NCBI GenBank assembly: GCA_902362925.1
Contig: CABIYL010000001.1
Direction: 5' to 3' (one strand)
Source of the DNA: Pseudoflavonifractor sp902362925
Lineage (GTDB): Bacteria; Bacillota; Clostridia; Oscillospirales; Oscillospiraceae
DNA: 64,000 nucleotides
Below, piece after piece: positions 1 through 8,408 of this stretch. Both the position numbers and the translations under genes were made by a program. Below the pieces are notes generated by a model. The model did not search any database. It was not told where the DNA came from and worked only from the letters and a program-made list of their open reading frames with translations. The number at the start of each line of letters is the position of its first letter. Position 1 is the first letter of the stretch.

Positions 1-54
1 GAGGAACTGTACGAGAAGTTCCTGGATTCTGTCTACGCCGCTTCTGTCAGCTAA
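1..54 (+). CDS. 3' end of an upstream gene (partial)
   Basis: Seventeen in-frame codons (ending in residues YAASVS) followed by a TAA run in from the window edge. Codon use is GC-rich, unlike the AT-rich gene that follows. Too little is present to assign a family. About 95 bases of AT-rich intergenic DNA separate it from the next start. Confidence 0.5.
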   Translation, partial: EELYEKFLDSVYAASVS

Positions 55-150
55 CTAATTTTTACCGTGCGGGTGTCCAACTTGCACTTGCAATTTGCGG
101 TTTTATATTATTGAGCAATATACGAATATGGAGAAATCACCATACAGATT

Positions 151-1302
151 ATGAAAAAGAATGTCTTATTTGTTAATGGACATATAAATACGGGTGGAGT
201 TGAAAAGTCTTTAATCGATATTTTACAGCATCTTGACTATAGTCGTTATGAGGTAGATCTATTGCTGTTGGAGGAGTTAGGAGACTATGCGCCTCTTTTG
301 CCTCCGCAAGTTCATGTGAAATTGAAATCTCTAAAGAACACTTACGGTCCGCCGTTTCATAGTATGATTCAATGTTTTAAGCGCCGAGACTGGTTTTGCC
401 TGAAGATGAGATTCGTCTTTCTCCTTATGAAGCTATTTGGTCAAGATAAAATTTCCCTTGCAAAACATATGCTAACCGCCGGGAAACACTATGACTGTGT
501 AATTGGATTCCGTAGAGGCATCTGTACTCAAATTGCATCATTTGCTGTAGACGCTGATTGCCGTCTTTCATGGTGGCACCATGGGACGATAAATGTGGAT
601 ATTAACTCGTATTTGATAGAAGTATCTAATTGCAGCCAGATTGTTGTAGTATCAGATGCTATCCGTAAAAAGCTCAGTCGTGCTATTCCACAGCTTGCCT
701 CAAAGCTTGTGACGATTCCAAATATGCTGGATACAGAAAAAATTCTGTCTCAAGCGACCACATTCTATCCTTATAAAAATAGAAATATGCTACATATCGT
801 ATCTATTGGAGGCCTGGTCCCGGAGAAACACTTTGAAAATGCAATAAAGGCAGCCAAATACCTTAAAGATACAGGAGTCACTTTTCAATGGCATCTGGTT
901 GGAAACGGCGAGTTATATACACAGTTAAAACAGTATGCCGAAAAGGTAGGCATTATGGACTGCTTTATCTTTGAGGGTAATCAAGCCAATCCATATCCCT
1001 ATTTAAAATATGCCGATCTCTTTGTCCATCCTTCTTATGTCGAGTCTCAGGGAATCGCTATACTAGAGGCTATGGCATTGGGGGTGCCCTGTGTGGTAAC
1101 AAAATCACTTGGCCCCTGTGAGTTTATTCAAGATGGCTTTAACGGCCTTCTAACAGAGCAAAATTCAAAATCTTTAAGCAACAAAGTCTTTGAAATACTA
1201 ACAAATCAAACATTATACCGATATATTAAATCTAATACTTATTGCCCAGATCGTTTTTCACCATCACATATTATTTCTCAAATCAGTCTTCTTATAAGAT
1301 AA
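151..1302 (+). CDS. Glycosyltransferase family 4 (GT-B fold)
   Basis: A 383-residue protein with the layout of retaining GT4 enzymes. The N-terminal Rossmann half opens with FVNGHINTGGVEKSL, the glycine-rich acceptor-side loop. The C-terminal half has VSIGGLVPEKHFENAIKAA and the nucleotide-sugar signature HPSYVESQGIAILEAMALG near residues 290-310, containing the E-x7-E pair. It is predicted to add a sugar to a lipid-linked surface glycan on the inner face of the membrane. The gene is AT-rich, like the next three, and all four run in one direction toward the KDO genes, which suggests a capsule or exopolysaccharide cluster. Donor and acceptor cannot be read from sequence. Confidence 0.85.
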   Translation: MKKNVLFVNGHINTGGVEKSLIDILQHLDYSRYEVDLLLLEELGDYAPLLPPQVHVKLKSLKNTYGPPFHSMIQCFKRRDWFCLKMRFVFLLMKLFGQDKISLAKHMLTAGKHYDCVIGFRRGICTQIASFAVDADCRLSWWHHGTINVDINSYLIEVSNCSQIVVVSDAIRKKLSRAIPQLASKLVTIPNMLDTEKILSQATTFYPYKNRNMLHIVSIGGLVPEKHFENAIKAAKYLKDTGVTFQWHLVGNGELYTQLKQYAEKVGIMDCFIFEGNQANPYPYLKYADLFVHPSYVESQGIAILEAMALGVPCVVTKSLGPCEFIQDGFNGLLTEQNSKSLSNKVFEILTNQTLYRYIKSNTYCPDRFSPSHIISQISLLIR

Positions 1303-1395
1303 ACGACAATTCTCATTTGTCCTAAAAATAATATGAGGAAGCGCAACCTTAAGTCATACATCTTTAAGTAAAAATAAATATATTGATACATTGTT

Positions 1396-2211
1396 ATGAC
1401 GAACGAGGGTGATAGTTTGCATATACTACTATCTATAAAGGAAAGAGCAAAAAAATTTCAGTCAAATCATTTTAGCTTGTTTCCAGCAGGCTGGCGGCTA
1501 AAAAAGCTGCGTTCTATCCATTCAGGAAAGCGTTGCTTCATCATTGGAAACGGTCCAAGTCTTCGCGTAGAAGATCTAAACGCCTTACATCATGCCGGAG
1601 AGATCACTTTTGCATTCAATCGTATCTATCATATTTTCCCTGATACCCTCTGGAGACCTACTTATTATATCTCCCAAGATATGAAAATGTTATCAGGGTG
1701 CCAAGAAGAAGTAAACAATATTCATTCCTCCATAAAATTTATTCCCGCAGAAATGGCATGGTATTATAATATTCACCTATCGGGTATTACAGCATTCCAT
1801 TTGAAAAACGAAGAAGAAAATGGCCTTCCTACTTTTAGTGATGACATTTCAAAACAGATTATAAATTCTCTAACAGTTGTATATTCAGCTATTCAGATTG
1901 CAGCTTATATGGGAATTCATGAAATTTATCTAATCGGGGTAGACCATCATTTTAGGACCAGTATGAACGCTGACGGGCAAATAATAGTTGACCCAACTGT
2001 GAAGGACTATTTTTGCGAGCAGTATAATGAAGATAAGGACCAGCTCTATATTCCGAACACAGATAAAAGCACCTTAACCTTTGTTGCGGCAAAAAAACAT
2101 TGCGATGCCCGTGGAATTCGGGTCTATAACGCCACCCGCGGCGGCAGGCTAGAAGTATTCCCCAGAGCAAATCTTGACCAAATACTCGAAGGTTTATGCG
2201 ATGAACTTTAA
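1396..2211 (+). CDS. DUF115 / 6-hydroxymethylpterin diphosphokinase MptE-like protein
   Basis: A 271-residue protein with the DUF115 motif CFIIGNGPSL near residues 48-57, followed by ITFAFNRIY and LIGVDHHF. DUF115 proteins adjoin surface-glycan and flagellin-glycosylation genes and are thought to be glycosyltransferase-like; archaeal MptE acts on pterins. Given its neighbours (GT4 upstream, flippase downstream) a glycan role is more likely than pterin synthesis, but this is inference. The last codons overlap the start of the flippase gene. Confidence 0.75.
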   Translation: MTNEGDSLHILLSIKERAKKFQSNHFSLFPAGWRLKKLRSIHSGKRCFIIGNGPSLRVEDLNALHHAGEITFAFNRIYHIFPDTLWRPTYYISQDMKMLSGCQEEVNNIHSSIKFIPAEMAWYYNIHLSGITAFHLKNEEENGLPTFSDDISKQIINSLTVVYSAIQIAAYMGIHEIYLIGVDHHFRTSMNADGQIIVDPTVKDYFCEQYNEDKDQLYIPNTDKSTLTFVAAKKHCDARGIRVYNATRGGRLEVFPRANLDQILEGLCDEL

Positions 2212-3754
2212 AAACAATCAACTCAAGTTAGGAATTATCCTAAACTATATTAATATGGGACTCGGAAATCTAATTCCCATTTTCTATACCCCTGTTATGT
2301 TGGCCTTACTGGGTACTGGAGAATACGGATTATACAAGCTTTCCAGCAGCATAACATCATATCTTTCCCTTATCTCTCTTGGGATTGGTTCTGCAGTCAC
2401 ACGTTACTTGATCAAAGAACGAACTGAATCCGGTCAAGAGGGAGAGGAGAAAGTATTTGGCCTGTTTATAGTTATCTTTCAGGTCATTAGTGTGATAACA
2501 CTAGTTGTCGGTACGCTTCTGGTATTTAATCTCCAAGTTTGGTATGGAAGCTCTCTTACAGAAAGCGAATTAATTCGCATGAAAATCCTGGTTTTTTTAA
2601 TGGTCTGCAACATGGCGCTGGGATTTTCCGCCTCACCCTATACTTCAGCTATAACTGCACATGAAAGGTTTATTTTCCTTCAGTGTGTCAACATTCTCTC
2701 CACCTGTGCGGCTCCACTTTTAAATTTGCTTGTTCTTTTTTTAGGATATTCCTCTATTGGCATGGCAATAACTTCTCTCGCTGTAAGTATTGCACTCAGA
2801 GCTATCGAAATTATATACGTCAAAAAATGTATGCAATTACATCCATCTTATACCCAACTTCCAATTAGTCTAGTACGCGAGATTCTTGTGTTTTCCTTTT
2901 GGGTCTTCGTCTCTAATATCAGTGCCCAACTTTGTAGTACAACTGATATTGCAATGATTGGAGCAATTCCAACACTTGCTACAACCGGCGTTGCAATTTA
3001 CAACATAGGTTCAACATTTACCAGTATTTTTACTAGTTCAACTACCGGTATATCCTCTTTACTAGCACCCAGAGCAAATAAAATGGTTTTTAGTGGAGCA
3101 AATATTGACGAGCTTTCAAAAATTTCAATTAGAATTGGACGTATTCAGACTTATATTGTTACGCTAATATTGTCTGGATTCATTGCATTTGGCCGTCCCT
3201 TTATCTACTTTTATGCAGGCTCTGGATTTGAGGATGCATATTTGGTTGCGGTCCTTATAATGATCCCAGGTGCAATACCTCTCGTGCAAAGTATGTGTCT
3301 AAGTATTATTGTCGCGCAAGGTAAGCATAAATTTCGCTCCATCGTTTACCTTACAATTAATTTAATTAACGTTATCGGTACATGGTATCTTCTTCAAATT
3401 TGGGGTATTATAGGCGCCGCCTTTATGACTGGCCTATCATTAGTCATCGGAAATGGTTTTATAATGAATTGGTATTACAGCCGTATAATTGGATTAAATA
3501 TTCAAAAATTCTGGCGCGATATCGGGACACTTTTTATTATCCCATCAGTAATGGCTGGTGTTGTTATCCTCCTAGGAACTATAATAGACTGGTATAATAT
3601 TGCTACTATGATAATCGGAATTCTAATATATGCAGTTGTCTTTTGCTTGCTAAATTGGATATACAAAATGAATAGCTACGAAAAAGAAATTTTTCTTGCA
3701 CCTTTGAGGCAAATTTATCATTTGTTAAAAAATAATGCAAACGGCGGTAAATAA
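2201..3754 (+). CDS. Wzx-like polysaccharide flippase (MOP superfamily)
   Basis: A strongly hydrophobic protein of about 517 residues with 12-14 predicted membrane segments, starting MNFKNNQLKLGIILNYINMG. It resembles the polysaccharide-biosynthesis (RfbX/Wzx) branch of the MOP flippases, which flip lipid-linked repeat units across the membrane. I chose the ATG at 2201, which overlaps the preceding stop; an upstream in-frame codon at 2174 would extend it into the DUF115 gene. AT-rich codon use matches its neighbours. No polymerase (Wzy) gene is visible here. Confidence 0.85.
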   Translation: MNFKNNQLKLGIILNYINMGLGNLIPIFYTPVMLALLGTGEYGLYKLSSSITSYLSLISLGIGSAVTRYLIKERTESGQEGEEKVFGLFIVIFQVISVITLVVGTLLVFNLQVWYGSSLTESELIRMKILVFLMVCNMALGFSASPYTSAITAHERFIFLQCVNILSTCAAPLLNLLVLFLGYSSIGMAITSLAVSIALRAIEIIYVKKCMQLHPSYTQLPISLVREILVFSFWVFVSNISAQLCSTTDIAMIGAIPTLATTGVAIYNIGSTFTSIFTSSTTGISSLLAPRANKMVFSGANIDELSKISIRIGRIQTYIVTLILSGFIAFGRPFIYFYAGSGFEDAYLVAVLIMIPGAIPLVQSMCLSIIVAQGKHKFRSIVYLTINLINVIGTWYLLQIWGIIGAAFMTGLSLVIGNGFIMNWYYSRIIGLNIQKFWRDIGTLFIIPSVMAGVVILLGTIIDWYNIATMIIGILIYAVVFCLLNWIYKMNSYEKEIFLAPLRQIYHLLKNNANGGK

Positions 3755-3927
3755 AAAATACAGATATCTGTTGCACTCCTATGATCTACTGGTAGTGGAA
3801 AACTAGTGTCTCCCACTTTGGAGCAGGCTATGCGGCCACAAACGGTAAAAAACAGTAATATAAAAAACTTTATCAATGCAATTCAATTTTTCAGTCGAGA
3901 TATATAAAATAGTAAAGTTTTTAAAGT

Positions 3928-4950
3928 GTGGAAAAAAGTATGGCAATATTTTCAGTAAATCCTAATCCTGAAATTTCAATTATCGTTCCAATATATAATG
4001 CGGAAAAATCCTTACAGCGTTGCATCGATAGTCTCACAGCACAAACAATTCAAAATATCGAGATACTTTTAATAGACGATGGTTCTACAGATAGCAGTTA
4101 TAAAGTATGCTGCCAAAATTCCGCAATAGATACTAGAATACGTATAATTCATCAGCAAAACGGAGGGGCATCTTCTGCTAGAAATTGTGGACTTAAAAAC
4201 GCAAGAGGAAAATATATTATGTTTTGCGATAGCGACGATATAGTTTCTCCGCTATGGTGCGAGCACCTTTATAGTCTTCTGCAAACTGACGAATTTTACA
4301 TGCCCGTATGTTCTTATACAGAAAAATTAAGTGATTTAGGGAAGAAAAAGTGTTTAAAAATTGCAGATAATATACCCTTCTTGCGTTCTCAATATTATGA
4401 CTTTAAAAAGTCAGGACTGGCAGGGTATATATGTAATTCTATATTTATAAAAGAAATTATTACTAAAAATAATATTACTTTTCGGCAAAGGCAAATAAAA
4501 GGCGATTATAATGAAGACCTTATCTTTTCTCTTCAATATATTCAAAACATGAAAGGAATTATTTATTGCGGTTACTCCGACTACGCATATCTACCACATG
4601 ATAATAGTCTATCTAGGGGTAGCTTTCCCAATAATTATTTGGAGAAGTATATTGAAAAATATTTTCTTTGGGAGCACTTTTTAGATAGCACTGGTCAGAG
4701 TATATGGGCTCCCGAATTAGCTGACGAAACCTTATATCACCTTTTTTCTTTTTTGCAAAAGGAAGTATCAGCTCATAAACTAATCACGCGAAAATTTATA
4801 ACGGCTGTAAAATCAAAAGATATCGAAAGAATTGCTTCACATGCTAAAGGTTCTAGCGAGAATCCAGTTCTTATTAATTATATAAAGAAAAAGCAACCTA
4901 TTCGCCTTTGGATAAGGCTAAGCATGGGAAAATTCAAAAATCAACGCTAA
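3928..4950 (+). CDS. Glycosyltransferase family 2 (GT-A fold)
   Basis: A 340-residue protein with clear GT2 motifs: ISIIVPIYNAEKSLQRCIDSL near residue 16, LLIDDGSTDSS (UDP-sugar binding), QQNGGASSARNCGLKNARG and the metal-binding FCDSDD near residue 95. It most likely adds a hexose-type sugar to a surface glycan. The 173-bp AT-rich gap before it shows no clear promoter. Its GC content is low, and the sharp change to GC-rich sequence falls right after its stop. Confidence 0.85.
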   Translation: MEKSMAIFSVNPNPEISIIVPIYNAEKSLQRCIDSLTAQTIQNIEILLIDDGSTDSSYKVCCQNSAIDTRIRIIHQQNGGASSARNCGLKNARGKYIMFCDSDDIVSPLWCEHLYSLLQTDEFYMPVCSYTEKLSDLGKKKCLKIADNIPFLRSQYYDFKKSGLAGYICNSIFIKEIITKNNITFRQRQIKGDYNEDLIFSLQYIQNMKGIIYCGYSDYAYLPHDNSLSRGSFPNNYLEKYIEKYFLWEHFLDSTGQSIWAPELADETLYHLFSFLQKEVSAHKLITRKFITAVKSKDIERIASHAKGSSENPVLINYIKKKQPIRLWIRLSMGKFKNQR

Positions 4951-4970
4951 TAAGCTTAGGAGGACAGAAG

Positions 4971-5705
4971 ATGAAAATCATCGGTATGATCCCCGCCCGT
5001 GGCGGGTCTACACGGTATAATAACAAGCCGCTGGCGGATATCTGCGGCCACCCCATGGTCTACTGGGTGTGGAAGCACAGCAAGGAAGTATCCTGCTTTG
5101 ACGAGGTCTATGTAGCCACAGACAGCGAGGAGATCAAGACCGTGGCGGAGGGCTTCGGCGCCAGTGTCATTATGACCTCTCCCGACTGCGAGACCGCCAC
5201 CGAGCGGCTCTGGGAGGTCTCCCACAAGGTGGAGGCCGACCTGTATGTCATGGTCAACGGAGACGAGCCCCTGGTCCTGGCGGAGGACATCGTAAAGTGC
5301 ATCCCGGAGAAAATCCCCGGGGACGGTTTCTATGTCTCCAACCTGATGACCGACTTCTCTAACCCGGTGGAGGTGGTGGACCCCACCAACCTGAAGATCG
5401 TCACCAACAAGGACGGCATCTGTCTCTTCATTTCCCGCGCTCCCATTCCCTTTCCCAAGGGCGACATGAACTACGCCTATCAGAAGTTTGTGGGCGTGGG
5501 CGCTTTCACCCGGGCAGCACTGGAGTACTACCACAGCACTCCCAGAGGCCCTGTGGAGAAGATTGAAGAGAACGACTCCTTCCGCTTTATTGAAAACCGG
5601 AAGGACTGCTACTATATCAACGCCCACTGCAAGAGCCTGTCCGTGGACACCCCCAAGGACCGGGTGGCTGTGGAGCGGTACATGAAAGAGCGGGGGATGG
5701 CCTGA
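4971..5705 (+). CDS. kdsB: CMP-KDO synthetase
   Basis: This enzyme activates 3-deoxy-D-manno-octulosonate with CTP to CMP-KDO. The 244-residue protein begins MKIIGMIPARGGSTRYNNKPL, the nucleotidyltransferase signature loop, and has VYVATDSEEI and VNGDEP, as in KdsB (E. coli, 248 aa). The ATG at 4971 sits behind a strong AGGAGGACAG ribosome-binding site; an upstream in-frame start at 4908 would overlap the GT2 gene and is rejected. The stop overlaps the kdsA start. First of four coupled genes forming a full CMP-KDO pathway. Confidence 0.9.
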   Translation: MKIIGMIPARGGSTRYNNKPLADICGHPMVYWVWKHSKEVSCFDEVYVATDSEEIKTVAEGFGASVIMTSPDCETATERLWEVSHKVEADLYVMVNGDEPLVLAEDIVKCIPEKIPGDGFYVSNLMTDFSNPVEVVDPTNLKIVTNKDGICLFISRAPIPFPKGDMNYAYQKFVGVGAFTRAALEYYHSTPRGPVEKIEENDSFRFIENRKDCYYINAHCKSLSVDTPKDRVAVERYMKERGMA

Positions 5706-6481
5706 TGTTTACCCTGTTTGCGGGCCCCTGCGTTATCGAATCCGAGGAGCTGGTGCTTCGCACTGCCAGTGAGATTCAGGAAATCTGCGGCAGGCTCGGC
5801 ATCCCCTATGTCTGCAAGGCCTCTTTTGACAAGGCCAACCGCACCTCCATCCACAGCTTCCGTGGTCCGGGACTGGAGGAAGGCCTGAGGATTCTGGACA
5901 AGGCCAAGCAGGAGCTGAACGTGCCGGTCATTACGGACATTCACGAGTCCTGGCAGGCCAAGCCGGCATCCCAGGTGGCCGACTATCTGCAGATTCCTGC
6001 CTTCCTCTGCCGTCAGACCGATCTTCTGGTGGCTGCGGCTGAAACCGGAAAGGCCGTCAACGTCAAAAAGGCCCAGTTCCTGGCCCCCTGGGATATGAAG
6101 CATGTGGCAAACAAGCTGGAGGAGGCAGGCTGCCGGGAGATCCTGCTCTGTGAGCGCGGCACCACCTTCGGCTACAACAATCTGGTGGTGGACATGACCT
6201 CTATCCCTGAGCTGAAGAGCCTGGGCTACCCGGTGGTGTTTGATGCCACCCACTCAGTCCAGAAACCGGGAGGCAAGGGCGACGCCACCGGAGGAAACCG
6301 TGCCTTTGTGGAGCCTCTGGCCAGAGCTGCTCTGGCAGCCGGTGCGGATCACCTCTTTATGGAGGTCCATCCCGACCCGGACAACGCAAAATCGGACGGC
6401 CCCAATATGGTGCGGCTGGATCAGCTGGAGCACATGCTGGAGGGTCTGAAACGGGTATATGAGGCGGTGCATTGGGAATGA
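5705..6481 (+). CDS. kdsA: KDO-8-phosphate synthase
   Basis: Condenses arabinose 5-phosphate and phosphoenolpyruvate to KDO-8-phosphate. The 258-residue DAHP/KDO8P-synthase TIM barrel shows AGPCVIESEE at the N-terminus, YVCKASFDKANRTS (substrate-binding KxSFDKANR), ITDIHE and GYPVVFDATHSVQ. Its ATG shares the TGA of kdsB, and its own TGA overlaps the start of the isomerase gene, so the four genes should be translated together. Length and motifs are normal. Confidence 0.92.
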   Translation: MFTLFAGPCVIESEELVLRTASEIQEICGRLGIPYVCKASFDKANRTSIHSFRGPGLEEGLRILDKAKQELNVPVITDIHESWQAKPASQVADYLQIPAFLCRQTDLLVAAAETGKAVNVKKAQFLAPWDMKHVANKLEEAGCREILLCERGTTFGYNNLVVDMTSIPELKSLGYPVVFDATHSVQKPGGKGDATGGNRAFVEPLARAALAAGADHLFMEVHPDPDNAKSDGPNMVRLDQLEHMLEGLKRVYEAVHWE

Positions 6482-7452
6482 CAGAGGCAGCATCGGAGGC
6501 CCTGACCTCCGCCCGGAGGCTGTTTGACACAGAGATTCGGGCGCTGGAGTCGGTGCGGGACAGCCTGGACCAGCGTTTTCTCGATATTCTGGAGCAGATT
6601 GTGAACTGCCGGGGCAAGGTCATCATCACCGGCATGGGAAAGCCCGGCCATATCGGCACCAAAATTGCCGCCACTATGGCCAGCCTGGGCACGCCTGCCT
6701 TTTACCTCCACCCCGCCGAGGCGCTCCACGGCGACCTGGGCATGGTAGGGGCGGATGACGTAGTCTTGGCCATCAGCTACAGCGGAGAGAGCGACGAGGT
6801 GATCCGCCTGATTCCCTCCCTGAAGCTGATTGGCGCTACTCTCATCGGTATCTCGGGAAACGCCGACTCCAGTCTGATCCGCTTCAGTGATTACAGCTTT
6901 GTATTCCCACCCTTTGAGGAGGCCTGTCACATGCATCTGGCCCCCACCTCCAGCACAACAGCCGCACTGGTATTGGGCGACGCGCTGGCGGTCTGCGCCT
7001 CGGAGCGGTATGGGTTCAATGAAAAGAATTTTGCCCTGTTCCATCCCGCAGGTGCTCTGGGAAAGCGGCTTCTGGTGCGCACCGGTGACCTGATGCACAA
7101 GGACGAGGGCAACGCCGTGATTCATCCGGGTGCCTCTCTGTGGGAGGCCATCGGGGAGATGAGTCGGAAGGCCCTTGGCATTCTCTGCATCGCAGATGGG
7201 GACAAGCTGGAAGGCGTCTTTACCGACGGCGACCTCCGGCGGGTTATGAGCCGCCGGGTGGACATCTACGATGCCCGAATTGACGACGTGATGACCCGCT
7301 CCCCCATTACAGTCGGCCCCGATGTGTTGGCTGTGGAGGCCCTGCGGGAGATGAACCGGCGCAATATCTCCGCGCTGCCCGTCCTGGATGGGGAGCGGCT
7401 GGTGGGCACCATCCGAATCAACGATATTACCGGAGCGGGGATTATCCTATGA
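6478..7452 (+). CDS. kdsD: Arabinose-5-phosphate isomerase (KdsD/KpsF family)
   Basis: Converts ribulose 5-phosphate to arabinose 5-phosphate, the KdsA substrate. The protein has about 324 residues with an N-terminal SIS sugar-isomerase domain (GMGKPGHIGTKIA, ISYSGESDEV) and two C-terminal CBS domains (about residues 200-324, GVFTDGDLRRVM and SALPVLDGERLVG). I use the ATG at 6478, which overlaps the kdsA stop as ATGA; a TTG two codons earlier is less likely. Its place between kdsA and kdsC completes KDO supply. Confidence 0.9.
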   Translation: MTEAASEALTSARRLFDTEIRALESVRDSLDQRFLDILEQIVNCRGKVIITGMGKPGHIGTKIAATMASLGTPAFYLHPAEALHGDLGMVGADDVVLAISYSGESDEVIRLIPSLKLIGATLIGISGNADSSLIRFSDYSFVFPPFEEACHMHLAPTSSTTAALVLGDALAVCASERYGFNEKNFALFHPAGALGKRLLVRTGDLMHKDEGNAVIHPGASLWEAIGEMSRKALGILCIADGDKLEGVFTDGDLRRVMSRRVDIYDARIDDVMTRSPITVGPDVLAVEALREMNRRNISALPVLDGERLVGTIRINDITGAGIIL

Positions 7453-7964
7453 AGCACTGTATGGAACGTTTTTCGAAAATTCGTCTGGTGGCCATGGATG
7501 TTGACGGCACCTTGACAGACGGGAAAATCTATGTGGGTCCCCAGGGCGAGGTTATAAAGGCCTTCCATGTGCGGGACGGGTACCGCCTAGTCCAGTGTCC
7601 CCAGCGTGGAATTATCACCGCCATCATCACCGGACGTGAGTCTGAGATTGTGGCCTTCCGGAGTAGGGAGCTGCACATCACCGAGGTCCGCCAAGGTGTG
7701 CGGGACAAGCGTCCCGTGCTGGATGAGCTGATGCAGCAGTATCAGTGCGCGCCGGAAGAGGTCCTCTATATTGGTGACGACTGCAACGACCTCACCTGCA
7801 TGGAGCTCTGTGGAATCAGCGCCTGTCCCTCGGATGCCGATCCCACCGTGCGCAGGCAGGCCGACTATGTCAGTGCTGCCAGAGGCGGCGAAGGCGCTGT
7901 GCGTGAAGTTCTGGATCTGCTTTTTGATGCGAAAGAGGCCGCCCAGGCCTCTGCCGCAATGTGA
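7449..7964 (+). CDS. kdsC: KDO-8-phosphate phosphatase (HAD family)
   Basis: Removes phosphate from KDO-8-P. The 171-residue C0-type HAD protein has MDVDGTLTDGKIYVG (nucleophile DxD, typical KdsC/YrbI), the conserved FHVRDG, and GDDCNDLTCM as motif IV. The ATG overlaps the kdsD stop. The stop lies exactly where homology to a polysaccharide deacetylase begins, so the 3' end marks a recombination junction; the final residues AQASAAM may be junction-derived. Confidence 0.9.
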   Translation: MKHCMERFSKIRLVAMDVDGTLTDGKIYVGPQGEVIKAFHVRDGYRLVQCPQRGIITAIITGRESEIVAFRSRELHITEVRQGVRDKRPVLDELMQQYQCAPEEVLYIGDDCNDLTCMELCGISACPSDADPTVRRQADYVSAARGGEGAVREVLDLLFDAKEAAQASAAM

Positions 7965-8314
7965 CATCACCCTGGGGCAACGAGGACACCCAGGAGCTCA
8001 TTGACATTCTGGCCCAGTACAACGTGAAGGCCACCTTTTTTGTGGTCGGGGACTGGGTGGACAAATACCCTGAGTCCGTCAAGGCGCTGCACGATGCGGG
8101 CCACGAGGTCATGAACCACTCCAACACCCACGCCCACATGTCCAAGCTCTCCCGGGAGGAGATTGTCGCCGATGTGGAAGCCTGCAACGACAAAATTGAG
8201 GCGGTCACCGGCGTACGCCCCACGCTGATCCGTCCGCCCTACGGTGAATACAACGACACTGTCATCAGCGCCATTCGCTCTATCGGCATGGAGCCCATCC
8301 AGTGGGACGTGGAT
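7965..8314 (+). pseudogene. 5' fragment of a polysaccharide deacetylase gene, truncated and split
   Basis: The reading frame gives WGNEDTQELIDILAQYNVKA, FFVVGDWVDKYPES, HEVMNHSNTHAHM (metal-binding H-x3-H) and RPPYGEYND, all NodB/PdaA-type deacetylase motifs. The usual start and the catalytic TFD are lost: the sequence fuses to the kdsC stop, and one extra C in ACCCTGGGG appears to shift the frame from a former FDITWGNED. At codon GAT (8312-8314, residues QWDVD) the gene is cut by the inserted element; the missing part is at 34334-34585. Non-functional as it stands. Confidence 0.85.
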
Positions 8315-8334
8315 GTTTCCCAAACAGCTTCAAG
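8291..8334 (+). other. attL, left junction of the serine-recombinase element
   Basis: Left of the GA at 8312-8313 is deacetylase sequence. To the right is a 21-nt arm (8314-8334, core TCCCAAAC then CTTCAAG). Its reverse complement matches the arm at the right end of the element at 16 of 21 positions, counted by eye. Large serine integrases use such imperfect palindromic sites with a central 2-bp crossover, here inferred to be GA. Confidence 0.8.
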
Positions 8335-8351
8335 TCTCTGAGCAATAACAA

Positions 8352-8392
8352 AGCCAGCCCCTGCCGCTTGTGCGGCAGGGGCTCGTTTTTAT
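8352..8392. terminator. Intrinsic terminator after the permease gene
   Basis: AGCCCCTGCCGC and GCGGCAGGGGCT form a 12-bp stem with a TTGT loop. T-rich sequence lies on both sides, so it may work in both directions. It lies between attL and the permease stop. Confidence 0.8.
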
Positions 8393-8408
8393 GTACTTAT
8401 CCGATGGC

